A DNA stretch of 62,143 nucleotides from a bacterium (GTDB lineage: Bacteria; Margulisbacteria; Marinamargulisbacteria; JAHFDA01): the NCBI GenBank assembly GCA_023249225.1, contig JAHFDA010000004.1, positions 1-62,143 of the forward strand, given 5' to 3'. Below the pieces are notes generated by a model, which ran no database searches, was not told where the DNA came from, and saw only the letters and a program-made list of their open reading frames with translations. The translations under genes were made by a program, and so were the position numbers. Below, in pieces: positions 53,686-62,055 of the stretch; position 1 is the first letter of the stretch; every line of letters begins with the position of its first letter.

Positions 53686-56154
53686 TTAATTTGCCGAAGA
53701 AGTCAGGGCTTGGATCTGCGCCAAAAGGTCAGCATCGTTGACGGTGGCCTGGGTTTTGGTCTCGATACGCACCAGCGGACTACCCTGGTCAACCGCAGCG
53801 CCATTTTCCACCAAAATTTCTGTCACCGTGCCTTCGACCGGCGAAAGAACGGGGGTAAACATTTTCATGGCTTCCATCATAAAGAGTTCGGTGCCCACAT
53901 TGACGCGGTCGCCTACTTTGATATACGGGGGTTGATCCGGCGCAGACTGCAAATACACCATGCCCTGTTGCGGGGCCGGAAGCGTATCGCCCACCATGGT
54001 GACGGGTCGCAACTGTTTTTCAAGCAGTTGATCCAAACTGACGTGTAATGCGTCTGATTGAAGATATGCGGGTAGCGACAGCGCGTAATCGGGGTTGGGT
54101 TTTAAAAAGGTTGCAATGCCAGTCAGCATCAGGCGATTCCATAAGGCCTGTAACAGTGGAATTTCCATGTGCGTGATGCGCCGGGCTTCTTCGGGCAACT
54201 CGGTGCCGTGCGTTTCTAAATCCAAAAGGGTTTCGATGTGCGTTAAAAGCTCGTTTTCTTCGGGATATAAATCAATCTTCAAGTAGCGTGCCAGCTGCAC
54301 AAACAGATCCATATCCGAAACCGCTTTGATGCCGAAGCATTTTTCAAAATAAAACGCAAAGACCAAACTGGGATTTGCCAATGCGGCATCGAGAAGGCTT
54401 TCGAGCAAGCGCTGGTAAAAAGCGGGTTGGGTCGGCGAGACGATTTCTTTTCCGCCGGACGCTTTGGGCAACTGGCTGCGGTATTCTTTGGAATTTGCCA
54501 AAAAGACCGCAATCGCCTTGGTCCAGAGCGGCGCAAAGTCTGTGCGGTATTCGGTCTGGCCGTTCATTTTGCTGATCAGCGTCAGCATGGCAATCAGCGT
54601 GGCGGCGTTGGTTTCGAGTTTTTCGTTGCCCTTAAGGGTCATGCGGTGACGCAGCACCTCGACGAGCCCGGCCGTAACTTCCTGGCGGGTGGCGCCGTCC
54701 TGAATGATCAGGGCAAAGTTGGCATCGTAGCTGGGAATGGTCCAACGGCTGCGGCGCTGCAAGAGGCCGCTGGCATCCACACGCAAGCCATTGGTACTTT
54801 CAAAACGCAACTGGTCTATGGCACCGCCCAATGAAGGCTTAAGATCTTCTTTCCAAGCGTTGAGGCGAATTTCGGTGGTGTGGCCTTCAAAGGTAATGTC
54901 GTCCTGATCGAAGCCCAGGGTTTCGCCGGCCGCGACGCGCAGCTGCTTTTCCACAATGCTGATGCGCTCGCCACGCACGCGCGTGATGCCTTCGGTCACG
55001 CCGTGTTCCACCTGCACGCGCGGATTGACTTCCAAAAAGTACTCGTGGCCCTCTGCATCGATAAGAAACTCCACGGTGCAGGCTGCGCGCAGGCCTACCG
55101 CTTTGCCGATTTCAACAGCGTGCGCCAGCACGCGTTCCAAGCTGGCCTTGCGCTGGCGCAACTTGGCCACGCGGGTTTTGTTCCGGCTGGGATTCAGGCT
55201 TTTGATTTCGGCGTCAATTTCGGCCACGTGCAAAGACTCCTCAATCATCTTTTGGTAACCGGCGTTCTGAATGGAACAATCGCGGGCCGAAAGGTGCACC
55301 ACCGTTTTGCCGTCGCCCAACAGCTGTACTTCCCAGTGCAGGGGTTTTTTAAGATTCAGCTCGATGACCACGCCCTTGTCGGCGTCTTTTTCGGGGGCCG
55401 TCACGCCCATTTCGCCCCATACTTTTTTCAGGCCGTTGGCGATGATGGTGTCGGCATCCGCGCGCGCAAGGTCGGCGGCCGAAAAAACAATTTGCCCCTT
55501 GCCGCCGCCGCCAGCCGGATGTTTGAGGCGTACGGGCTTTTTGGGATGTTCAGCCGCAAAGGCCTGTACCAGACGCACGGCTTCGGCCAAAGTTTCGTGC
55601 GCCGTATGTGTTTGGGCATAAGCCACCAGAGCATCTGCGCTCGGAATGGTTGGGACGCCCAGGCGTCGGGCCAGCTGAATGGCCTTGTCCTTGTCGCCCA
55701 CTTGCCGCAGCGACTGGGGCAGGGGACCTACCCAACGGACACCCTCGCTTAAAATCTGATGCGCAAAGTCGGCATTTTCGGCCAAAAACCCGTAGCCGGG
55801 ATAGACCGCCTCAATGCCCTGCTGTTTGCAAATTCGCAGTACGCGCGGCACGTCGTTGTATTCCTCTACGTAATGAATATTTTCAGGGGGCATAAAACGC
55901 GCCCAGGGCGCACGCTTGCTGCGCTCGGCCAGCCATTCTTTTTTAGAAACAATAATGTGTGGCGCGGTCCATCCGTTTTTACGGAAAAGTTCAATCGTTT
56001 CCATGGCAATCGGGCCGCGACAGACGAGCAGCGTCTTCATGGTTTCGACGGGCGTGGGGGTATACACGGCGCGATAACGCTCTATCAGCGACAGGCGATG
56101 CGCAACGCCGATGGATCCTTCAACGCCCAGGGAGGTGGCAACGACCTTGTGCAT
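53686..56154 (-). CDS. Acyl-CoA carboxylase alpha subunit: biotin carboxylase fused to BCCP
   Basis: 822 aa. Biotin-carboxylase half: GFLAENADF, ATP loop HPAGGGGKGQIVF, SARDCSIQNAGYQKMIEES, EVNPRVQVEHGVTEG. A helical middle of about 250 residues precedes the biotinyl domain with EAMKM (biotin-Lys) and GxAVDQGSPLVRIE at the C-terminus. Start set at ATG 56154, which overlaps the beta-subunit stop (TGATG); the upstream ATG would only add MAVL. Forms a propionyl-CoA or acetyl-CoA carboxylase with the preceding gene; propionyl-CoA is favoured by the ethylmalonyl-CoA context. Some active-site spacing differs from AccC at 15829, so it is a divergent form. Confidence 0.88.
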   Translation of the reverse strand: MHKVVATSLGVEGSIGVAHRLSLIERYRAVYTPTPVETMKTLLVCRGPIAMETIELFRKNGWTAPHIIVSKKEWLAERSKRAPWARFMPPENIHYVEEYNDVPRVLRICKQQGIEAVYPGYGFLAENADFAHQILSEGVRWVGPLPQSLRQVGDKDKAIQLARRLGVPTIPSADALVAYAQTHTAHETLAEAVRLVQAFAAEHPKKPVRLKHPAGGGGKGQIVFSAADLARADADTIIANGLKKVWGEMGVTAPEKDADKGVVIELNLKKPLHWEVQLLGDGKTVVHLSARDCSIQNAGYQKMIEESLHVAEIDAEIKSLNPSRNKTRVAKLRQRKASLERVLAHAVEIGKAVGLRAACTVEFLIDAEGHEYFLEVNPRVQVEHGVTEGITRVRGERISIVEKQLRVAAGETLGFDQDDITFEGHTTEIRLNAWKEDLKPSLGGAIDQLRFESTNGLRVDASGLLQRRSRWTIPSYDANFALIIQDGATRQEVTAGLVEVLRHRMTLKGNEKLETNAATLIAMLTLISKMNGQTEYRTDFAPLWTKAIAVFLANSKEYRSQLPKASGGKEIVSPTQPAFYQRLLESLLDAALANPSLVFAFYFEKCFGIKAVSDMDLFVQLARYLKIDLYPEENELLTHIETLLDLETHGTELPEEARRITHMEIPLLQALWNRLMLTGIATFLKPNPDYALSLPAYLQSDALHVSLDQLLEKQLRPVTMVGDTLPAPQQGMVYLQSAPDQPPYIKVGDRVNVGTELFMMEAMKMFTPVLSPVEGTVTEILVENGAAVDQGSPLVRIETKTQATVNDADLLAQIQALTSSAN

Positions 56155-57794
56155 CAATACGGCCATACGCCCCCCCTGCGCATGCCGCGTTCCGCAAATT
56201 GCCGCATGCGCGGAGACAGTTTTGACATTTCAATCAGGTCAGCCACAAATTGTTCGCGGTATCTTTGGGAGAGCTCATGGACGTCCTGCATCAGGCGCTG
56301 ACGGAATTGAGCGGGTTCCAGCGGGGTGACCGTGCCAGCCTCAACAGCTTTGGCAATGGTTAAAAGTTCTTTGGCGTAACGGCGTTTAAGCTTTGCAAAA
56401 AGTTCAGGATGATCGCGTTTTAAGGTCAACATTGCAATATTGCCAACCTCATCTTTATACACAAAGGGAATACCCGAATCGGCGCCCATCACGGCCACTT
56501 CGGCAGTGGTAAAGGCGTAATGGCGGCTGAAATCGAGGTCTGTATCCTGAACCTGCGGCCGGGTGGTGTTTTTTGAACACATGGCCGCATAGGCTCCGCC
56601 ATAGGCCTTGCCGATGATCACCGAAATTTTAGGCACATTCAGGCGCGGATACATTTTCAGGATTTTAGAACCGGCGTTGAGCACGTCGATATCCACATTA
56701 AAACCGGGCGTATCCACCAGGGTAATGACCGGAAAGTTAAAACTATTTGCAAACTGCAGCCAGCGTGCGATTTTATTTGAACTTTTGGGCGCCAGCGTTG
56801 CCCCGTTGACCGCGCGCTGGTTGGCGATCAGGGCCACGGGATAACCATTGATATAGGCCAGGCCCACCACGACTTCGGCCGCAAATTCGGTGTAGTACTC
56901 CATAAAGCTGTTGCGGTCGACCAGCGCGTCGATGAACGCGCGCACGTCCCAGCCCGAGGGCTTGTTGTTGGCCTCGGCTTCTTTGGCCACCGCAATGATG
57001 GCATCCAGATTATTGGCAAAGGGCGCTTCGATAGCGCTGCGGCGTTCCGGCAGATCCTTCCAATTGCGTGGCATAAAGGTGAAATGCCTGCGTACCGCAT
57101 GGGCGCTGTCCAAAAAGGTTTTAAAGCGCAAGGCGCCGGTGCCCGATTCCTTGCAATGGCGTTCTGGCCCGCCCAGCCCGTCAAAACTGAATTTTTGACC
57201 GGTTACCATTTCCATGACCTGTGGGCCGGTGGGGGACAGCATGCTGCCTTCGATCATAAAAATTAAATCCGTTTCGGTAGGCCCATAAGCGGAGCCGCCG
57301 GCGCTGCGGCCAGAGGCAATCGATAAGGCCGGAATGACGCCCGAAGTGCGGTCGAGGGCCGTAAAAATTTTGCTGTACACATCCAACGAAGTGACGCCGT
57401 CTCCAACGTCGGCGCCACCGCTGTCCCAGTCAATCAGCAAGGGGTAACCCATCTCGATGGCCAGCAAGATCAGGCGCACAAGTTTTTCTCCGGTACTGAC
57501 CTGTAATGCCCCGCCTTTAATGGCCGAGTTAAAAATGGCGGTATAGATCTTGTGGCCGTTGATCATGCCGTAACCCGTCACGAGGCGGCGCTCGCCGTCG
57601 GTTTTTGACAGGCCTTTTTGATCGGGATTGTCGATTTCTACAAAACTTTGAGGGTCAAACAAGGCCTCGACGCGTTCGGCCACGGTTAATTTGCCCTTGC
57701 TGTGCTGGCTGCGGGCAATGGCAATGCCTGGATCGGTCACGAGCCTACAGATGCCATCAAGGGCGTTTGCGATACGTTTGTATTTAATGATCAT
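56154..57794 (-). CDS. Acyl-CoA carboxylase beta subunit (carboxyltransferase)
   Basis: 546 aa. KGKLTVAERVEALFDPQSF, SGGADVGDG, the first oxyanion segment GRSAGGSAYGP, NGYPVALIANQ, LVDTPGFNVD and GKAYGGAYAAMCSKN are the PccB/MccB carboxyltransferase signatures with both crotonase-like halves. It moves CO2 from biotin to an acyl-CoA, probably propionyl-CoA to methylmalonyl-CoA. The N-terminus (MIIKYKRIANALDGI) is an extension ahead of the family start. First gene of the minus-strand carboxylase operon; a palindromic control region at 57856-57891 lies upstream. Confidence 0.92.
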   Translation of the reverse strand: MIIKYKRIANALDGICRLVTDPGIAIARSQHSKGKLTVAERVEALFDPQSFVEIDNPDQKGLSKTDGERRLVTGYGMINGHKIYTAIFNSAIKGGALQVSTGEKLVRLILLAIEMGYPLLIDWDSGGADVGDGVTSLDVYSKIFTALDRTSGVIPALSIASGRSAGGSAYGPTETDLIFMIEGSMLSPTGPQVMEMVTGQKFSFDGLGGPERHCKESGTGALRFKTFLDSAHAVRRHFTFMPRNWKDLPERRSAIEAPFANNLDAIIAVAKEAEANNKPSGWDVRAFIDALVDRNSFMEYYTEFAAEVVVGLAYINGYPVALIANQRAVNGATLAPKSSNKIARWLQFANSFNFPVITLVDTPGFNVDIDVLNAGSKILKMYPRLNVPKISVIIGKAYGGAYAAMCSKNTTRPQVQDTDLDFSRHYAFTTAEVAVMGADSGIPFVYKDEVGNIAMLTLKRDHPELFAKLKRRYAKELLTIAKAVEAGTVTPLEPAQFRQRLMQDVHELSQRYREQFVADLIEMSKLSPRMRQFAERGMRRGGVWPY

Positions 57795-57855
57795 GGCCAG
57801 CTAGAAGTGAAGTTGTTTTTCATCGTTAAAAGTCAGTCAAAGTTACATTTACATT

Positions 57856-57891
57856 TCTATATATAGAGAATATCCGTATATATGTATTCTC
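57856..57891. promoter_or_regulatory. Palindromes in the divergent carboxylase / PuuD-like promoter region
   Basis: TCTATATATAGA (57856-57867) is a perfect 12-bp palindrome. GAGAATA (57866-57872) and TATTCTC (57885-57891) form a 7-bp inverted repeat with 12-bp spacing. Both lie in the 155-bp AT-rich gap between divergent genes and could be a shared operator. Confidence 0.45.
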
Positions 57892-57949
57892 AAAATGGGC
57901 CTCTGCGTTTACACTTTGAATGTCAGTGAAATTTTCAAGGGGGTAATTC

Positions 57950-58720
57950 ATGAGTGCGATTGAATCTATTTTGCGTTGGCTGCACGTGTTTGTCGGGATC
58001 ATTTGGATCGGCCATTTGTACTTTTTCAACTTTGTTAATGGGGCTTTTGCGGGCACCATGGATGCCGATACCAAAAAGAAGGTGGTTCCGGAACTGATGC
58101 CACGAGCCTTGTTCTGGTTCCGTTACGGCGCCCTGTGGACCTGGATTACAGGTGTGTTGCTGCTGGCCATGGTGTTTTACCACGGGGGCACTGTGCTTGA
58201 AGACGGCAACTGGACTATGTGGACCTTTTTAATGATCGCTGTGACCTTTTTGGCTGCTCCGGTATACGACGTGCTTATGAAGTCCATCAAAGACATTAGG
58301 ATCGCTGGCGCAGTGGGTTTGGTGCTTTTAGGCGTCATTTTATTCCTCATGCAAAACCAGGGGGGCTTCAGCTACCGTGGATACAACATTCATGTCGGTG
58401 TCCTGTTTGGCACCATCATGGCCTTTAACGTGTGGATGCGCATTTGGCCAGCGCAGAAAAAAATTATTACGGCCATCAAGAACGGTGAAAAACCAGATCC
58501 TGACGTGGTGGCGTTGGCAGGCACACGTTCGCGGCACAATACCTATCTTTCCATGCCGCTGTTGTGGGCCATGCTCAACACACACACCACGTATTTTGCC
58601 GGTGGCAACCTGGACATGTCCTCGCAGTACGGGGGGCTGACCTTTTTGGCATTTACCGTCGTGGGCTGGGCGGTCATCAATTTGTGTTACCGCCAGGCGG
58701 CGCAAGTTAAAGGTTTTTAA
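57950..58720 (+). CDS. PuuD-like (urate hydroxylase N-terminal domain) membrane protein
   Basis: 256 aa, about seven hydrophobic segments. ILRWLHVFVGIIWIGHLYFFNF opens the protein and SRHNTYLSMPLLWAMLNTH lies near its end, as in the membrane domain of PuuD-type proteins. The C-terminal cytochrome c domain of true urate hydroxylase PuuD is absent, so it is the membrane half only; conserved His could bind haem. GGGGGT precedes ATG 57950. No purine-degradation gene is near, so urate as substrate is doubtful. Confidence 0.8.
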   Translation: MSAIESILRWLHVFVGIIWIGHLYFFNFVNGAFAGTMDADTKKKVVPELMPRALFWFRYGALWTWITGVLLLAMVFYHGGTVLEDGNWTMWTFLMIAVTFLAAPVYDVLMKSIKDIRIAGAVGLVLLGVILFLMQNQGGFSYRGYNIHVGVLFGTIMAFNVWMRIWPAQKKIITAIKNGEKPDPDVVALAGTRSRHNTYLSMPLLWAMLNTHTTYFAGGNLDMSSQYGGLTFLAFTVVGWAVINLCYRQAAQVKGF

Positions 58721-58749
58721 AATACCAGCAGTCCATGGGAGCGCCTCTC

Positions 58750-59667
58750 ATGATGAACAGGCGCCAATTATCCGTGGCCGATAATGTTTCCCAAGCTGAT
58801 CTTGGTCAGGCTCTGGCGCTGCGTCTGGGGTTTGATCCGCAGGCACTGACAGAGTTTCAGCAACGCCGTATTTTTGGTTATTACCTGCCAGTTGCTTTTT
58901 GGATCTACGCACAAGCGCAGCTCCGGCAAAGTTGCCTGATGGTGGGCATCAACGGCCCGCAAGGCAGTGGCAAAAGTACGCTGACGGCGCAGCTTGTATT
59001 TCTGCTCGAAAAACTGGGTCTGCGTGCGGTAACAGTTTCGGTCGACGATTTTTACCTGACGCACATGGAACAAAATGCGTTGGCGGCGGCGCATCCGGGT
59101 AATCCCTATTTAGAGTACCGGGGTTATCCGGGAACGCATGACGTGGCGCTGGGCAAGCATACGCTCAAGGCTCTCAAAGAATCAGAAGCAGGGGTCGGGA
59201 TTCAAATTCCGGTTTACGATAAATCGCAGCATGGCGGACGTGGAGACCGTGCTCCGCTATCTGCCTGGCGCAAGGTGACAGGTCCGTTTGATGTCTTGTT
59301 GATCGAAGGTTGGATGCTTGGTTTTACTCCGCAGTTCCACGGGTCGCTGACTGATCCACATTTAACAATAGTTGACAGCAAACTGGGGGCCTATCGGGCA
59401 TGGCATGATCTGATGGATGCCTGGCTTGTACTCAAGATTTCTGATCCAACCTGGGTGTACCGCTGGCGTGCCGAAGCCGAGGCCAACATGAAGGTTGCGG
59501 GCAAGCCCGGACTTTCTGAAGCCGAAATCAAGGATTACATCGACCGTTTTATGCCGGCCTATCAAAGCTATCTGCCCGGTCTATATGCACGGGAGCTTTT
59601 GGCGGGCAGGCAAATGACATTGGAGATGGGGGAGGATCGCTTGCCGCTTTACGGCCCAACCGTGTAA
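58750..59667 (+). CDS. D-glycerate 3-kinase-like P-loop kinase
   Basis: 305 aa. GINGPQGSGKSTL (Walker A at 69-77), TVSVDDFYLTHMEQNALA, RGYPGTHDVALG and LLIEGWMLGF are features of plant/cyanobacterial-type D-glycerate 3-kinase, which returns glycerate to 3-phosphoglycerate. Start set at ATG 58750 with GGGAG 8 nt upstream; an in-frame ATG at 58735 is less likely. In this genome it could phosphorylate glycerate derived from glyoxylate produced by the malyl-CoA lyase (inference). Its 3' end overlaps the convergent transglutaminase-like gene by 19 nt. Confidence 0.85.
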   Translation: MMNRRQLSVADNVSQADLGQALALRLGFDPQALTEFQQRRIFGYYLPVAFWIYAQAQLRQSCLMVGINGPQGSGKSTLTAQLVFLLEKLGLRAVTVSVDDFYLTHMEQNALAAAHPGNPYLEYRGYPGTHDVALGKHTLKALKESEAGVGIQIPVYDKSQHGGRGDRAPLSAWRKVTGPFDVLLIEGWMLGFTPQFHGSLTDPHLTIVDSKLGAYRAWHDLMDAWLVLKISDPTWVYRWRAEAEANMKVAGKPGLSEAEIKDYIDRFMPAYQSYLPGLYARELLAGRQMTLEMGEDRLPLYGPTV

Positions 59668-60599
59668 CTCCACCGCGCTATGATGTCACTTACGGCTTTG
59701 CCGTTAACCTCTACATACGGCAGCCACATCAAATTCAGCGGTGCGTCTTTTTGGGGCGGGTTCAGGGTAAGGTCGCGGCCTTTGACAAGTTCAAGCCGCG
59801 CGGCGTCCAGGTGTCCAAAGTAATTGGCACTGACGTTTTTTTCTTGTATGGCTGCAGCCACATCGACCGGTATCCAACCCTCGGTGGAATCATAAAATTC
59901 TGCCCAGCAATGAAAATTAGCCGTAGCAGCGGCATGGGCCGTAGGCAATCTTAGACCGCTGACAAAGTTGGCTGGAATTCCGGATGCGCGCGTGAGCGCG
60001 ACAAACAGAGCGGTTAAATCGCTGGGCTGTCCCGTGGTATTTTTGTAGGCTGCTTCACTATTGCCCTGGCCGACAGTCACCGACTCTGTGGTGTCCAAAC
60101 TGATGTGTTCAAGCACATAGGCATACAATGCCTCGGCCTTGGCGCGGGAGCTGGGTTTTCCTTGACATAATTTTTGAGCCAGAGTTTTGATGGTCGGCGT
60201 CATGTTCTGCATGCGCGTTGATTTAAGGTAGTCCTGCTGGTTGGGTGCCGGTGCTTCTGATGGCAGATTTTGGCGTACGCTTGTCTGGGCCTGCCAATTT
60301 ATTTTTAAGGCCAGATCCTCGTCTAAGAAGTCGGAGGCATAATGCAGAAAGCGGTTGCCATAGGGGCTGTCGCTACGCACGTCAAAGGGCAGTTCCGATT
60401 GTATACGGGCGTCTGGGATTTTTTGGTAAGCCGTTGATGGAGGAATCGGAATCCAAAACTCGATTTGTTCACCCACGTAGCTTGAAGGAATTTGAAAACG
60501 GAGTTCCAAACCATAATTTTGTGTGACCGCAGTGGCGCAGGCTGGCGCCAAAGCAAAACAGAGCACGGTTGCAAGAAGGCGGGTGAGGATGTGCAACAA
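59649..60599 (-). CDS. Exported transglutaminase-like protein lacking the catalytic Cys
   Basis: 316 aa with a Sec signal peptide (LLATVLCFALAPACATA). The transglutaminase-like core is seen in KAEALYAYVLEHI, TALFVALTRASGIPANFVSGLRL and NFHCWAEFYDSTEGWIPVDVA, which hold the His and Asp of the triad. The catalytic position, normally GxCxD, reads GQPSD here, so the Cys is replaced by Pro; activity as a thiol enzyme is unlikely unless the neighbouring Cys before WAEFY takes over. Possibly a structural or peptide-binding pseudoenzyme. Ends within the convergent kinase gene. Confidence 0.75.
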   Translation of the reverse strand: MLHILTRLLATVLCFALAPACATAVTQNYGLELRFQIPSSYVGEQIEFWIPIPPSTAYQKIPDARIQSELPFDVRSDSPYGNRFLHYASDFLDEDLALKINWQAQTSVRQNLPSEAPAPNQQDYLKSTRMQNMTPTIKTLAQKLCQGKPSSRAKAEALYAYVLEHISLDTTESVTVGQGNSEAAYKNTTGQPSDLTALFVALTRASGIPANFVSGLRLPTAHAAATANFHCWAEFYDSTEGWIPVDVAAAIQEKNVSANYFGHLDAARLELVKGRDLTLNPPQKDAPLNLMWLPYVEVNGKAVSDIIARWSYTVGP

Positions 60600-60604
60600 G
60601 GGGG

Positions 60605-61372
60605 TTAAAAAACGCTCATTCCGCCAGACAGTTGGTAAGGTTTATTTTTTTCGTCGTAGGCCATATAAGATTTGCCGTTGACGCGGTGGGTCAATATTTG
60701 GGTCACTTTCCAGGCCCCGTCTATGCGGGTGGCCTGCACATCCATATCAAAAGTAGTTTCGTTTCCTAGAGAATCAACGTGTTTAAAGTCTGCGCAGGTA
60801 AAGTAGGAATCGGGACCCGACTGCATAATGCGATCCAGGTACAGACGCACAAGCTGTAGTCCATCAGGTATGGGGGGTAGGGTGCCGTTAAGGCTTTTTA
60901 CCGTCAGGCGTCCATCGTCTGCCAAGTCGCTTAAAAGATACACTTCCAAAGCAGAGCTAAATCCGGGGAGCAGGTCTTGCGGCAATGCGGAGCTGGCAGC
61001 ATTTTGATCATCCACATTTTGCGAAGCAGATTCGGTGTCGCCCTTGTTTTGGGTGGTAGCCGTTCCGTTGACCGGAAACAGCTCGTCTTCTACCGTAAAT
61101 TCTGAATCATCCACGGCGCTAAAATCATCTTCGGAAATCACCGGACGAACATTGGCCGTACTGGTTTTAGCATCGGCAGTGGGTTGCATCGAGGTTTTTT
61201 TCACGGTGTTCACGCTGGTCTTGGCTGGAGTTTGCGCCGATGTCTCATAAGAATCCTCATCTCTGTCGGGCGCTTGCTTCACGTTTTCGCCCATGGCGTA
61301 TAAAACAGAACCCAAACATAACGCCAGACAAAGACTGCTGATAATGCGGATTAGGCGGGGGAGCATAAGCAC
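60605..61372 (-). CDS. Secreted protein with low-complexity linker, unknown function
   Basis: 255 aa. Signal peptide (LIRIISSLCLALCLGSVLYA), then about 100 residues rich in Thr/Ser/Asp/Glu/Lys without structure (for example TSAQTPAKTSVNTVKKTS), then a C-terminal domain of about 115 residues (ALEVYLLSDLADDGRLTV ... TTFDMDVQATRIDGAWKVTQILTHRV) that resembles an NTF2/DUF4019-like small beta fold, a weak impression. It lies 5 nt upstream of the transglutaminase-like gene, so both are probably co-expressed in the envelope. Confidence 0.6.
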   Translation of the reverse strand: MLMLPRLIRIISSLCLALCLGSVLYAMGENVKQAPDRDEDSYETSAQTPAKTSVNTVKKTSMQPTADAKTSTANVRPVISEDDFSAVDDSEFTVEDELFPVNGTATTQNKGDTESASQNVDDQNAASSALPQDLLPGFSSALEVYLLSDLADDGRLTVKSLNGTLPPIPDGLQLVRLYLDRIMQSGPDSYFTCADFKHVDSLGNETTFDMDVQATRIDGAWKVTQILTHRVNGKSYMAYDEKNKPYQLSGGMSVF

Positions 61373-61417
61373 TACTATTATAAGACGTTCCCAGAGGGTT
61401 AGAAGGTTTAATCTCGG

Positions 61418-61453
61418 TCATCGATATTCGGTCATTCGGTCTTCGTGAAATGG
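61418..61453. repeat. Direct repeat flanking the four-helix-bundle gene, left copy
   Basis: Starts TCATCGATATTCGGTCATTC. The right copy at 62021-62055 matches at 34 of 36 positions with one base missing. It is followed by many degenerate GATGATCGAT and GATGGGCGAT units up to 61509. Confidence 0.75.
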
Positions 61454-61572
61454 TGTTAGTCGTTAAATCGATGATTGATGATCGATGGGCGATGATCGGA
61501 GGGCGAGGATATACGAAATCATCTTAGCTAACTCGACCAGCTGATTGATGCCTTCGGTATAACGTTCGGGCT

Positions 61573-61938
61573 TTAGCGTTCCAACTTCTCCGTCGCCTGC
61601 ACCAACTTGCTTAGCATCTGTGCCAACGATTCTAAAAGTGAATAATAGCTACCGTAGTCTTCGGTACTAAAAACCTGTTTGCGCTGCAAAACCTGAATAA
61701 TCGCCACACACTCATAAACCGAACCCCTGGCAATCCAAAAAAAGTTTTTCTTTTCGGCTTTATGCCAGCGACCATTACCTTCGGCAATGTTTAAGGGGAT
61801 TGATAAAGCGGCACGAGTGATTTGGTCAACGATCCCATAGGAGATTTGGCCTTTTAGTGAAGTGGTAAGTTTATCGACGGCCTCGACCCAGTCGAGGGAT
61901 TTTTTGTAAACATCGAGGGATTCGAAATGAAATGGCAT
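61573..61938 (-). CDS. Four-helix-bundle protein (S23 / 23S rRNA intervening-sequence family)
   Basis: 121 aa. FESLDVYKKSLDWVEAVDKL, SLPLNIAEG-like SIPLNIAEGNGRW, and FFWIARGSVYECVAIIQVL are the family motifs (PF05635). Members were first found within 23S rRNA intervening sequences and are related to the Avd accessory protein of diversity-generating retroelements, but most, as here, are free-standing and of unknown role. It is bracketed by direct repeats and GATCGAT-rich DNA about 600 bp apart, which hints at a small mobile unit. GGAGG lies 22 nt before the ATG, too far for a normal site. Confidence 0.85.
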   Translation of the reverse strand: MPFHFESLDVYKKSLDWVEAVDKLTTSLKGQISYGIVDQITRAALSIPLNIAEGNGRWHKAEKKNFFWIARGSVYECVAIIQVLQRKQVFSTEDYGSYYSLLESLAQMLSKLVQATEKLER

Positions 61939-62020
61939 TTATGATGGGGTATTGTACAACCTCCGTCATCGCCCATCGAAATTCGCCCTTCGCTCGTTCG
62001 TCTTTCTGAGATTACATATA

Positions 62021-62055
62021 TCATCGATATTCGATCATTCGGTCTTCGTAAATGG
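62021..62055. repeat. Direct repeat flanking the four-helix-bundle gene, right copy
   Basis: TCATCGATATTCGATCATTC followed by GGTCTTCGTAAATGG. Same orientation as the left copy, 603 bp away. GATGGGCGAT-type units continue to the end of the window. Confidence 0.75.

Noticed and set aside
54880-55752. 290-aa plus-strand frame opposite the carboxylase alpha subunit
   Set aside because: A shadow of the minus-strand biotin carboxylase; the translation shows no family motif.
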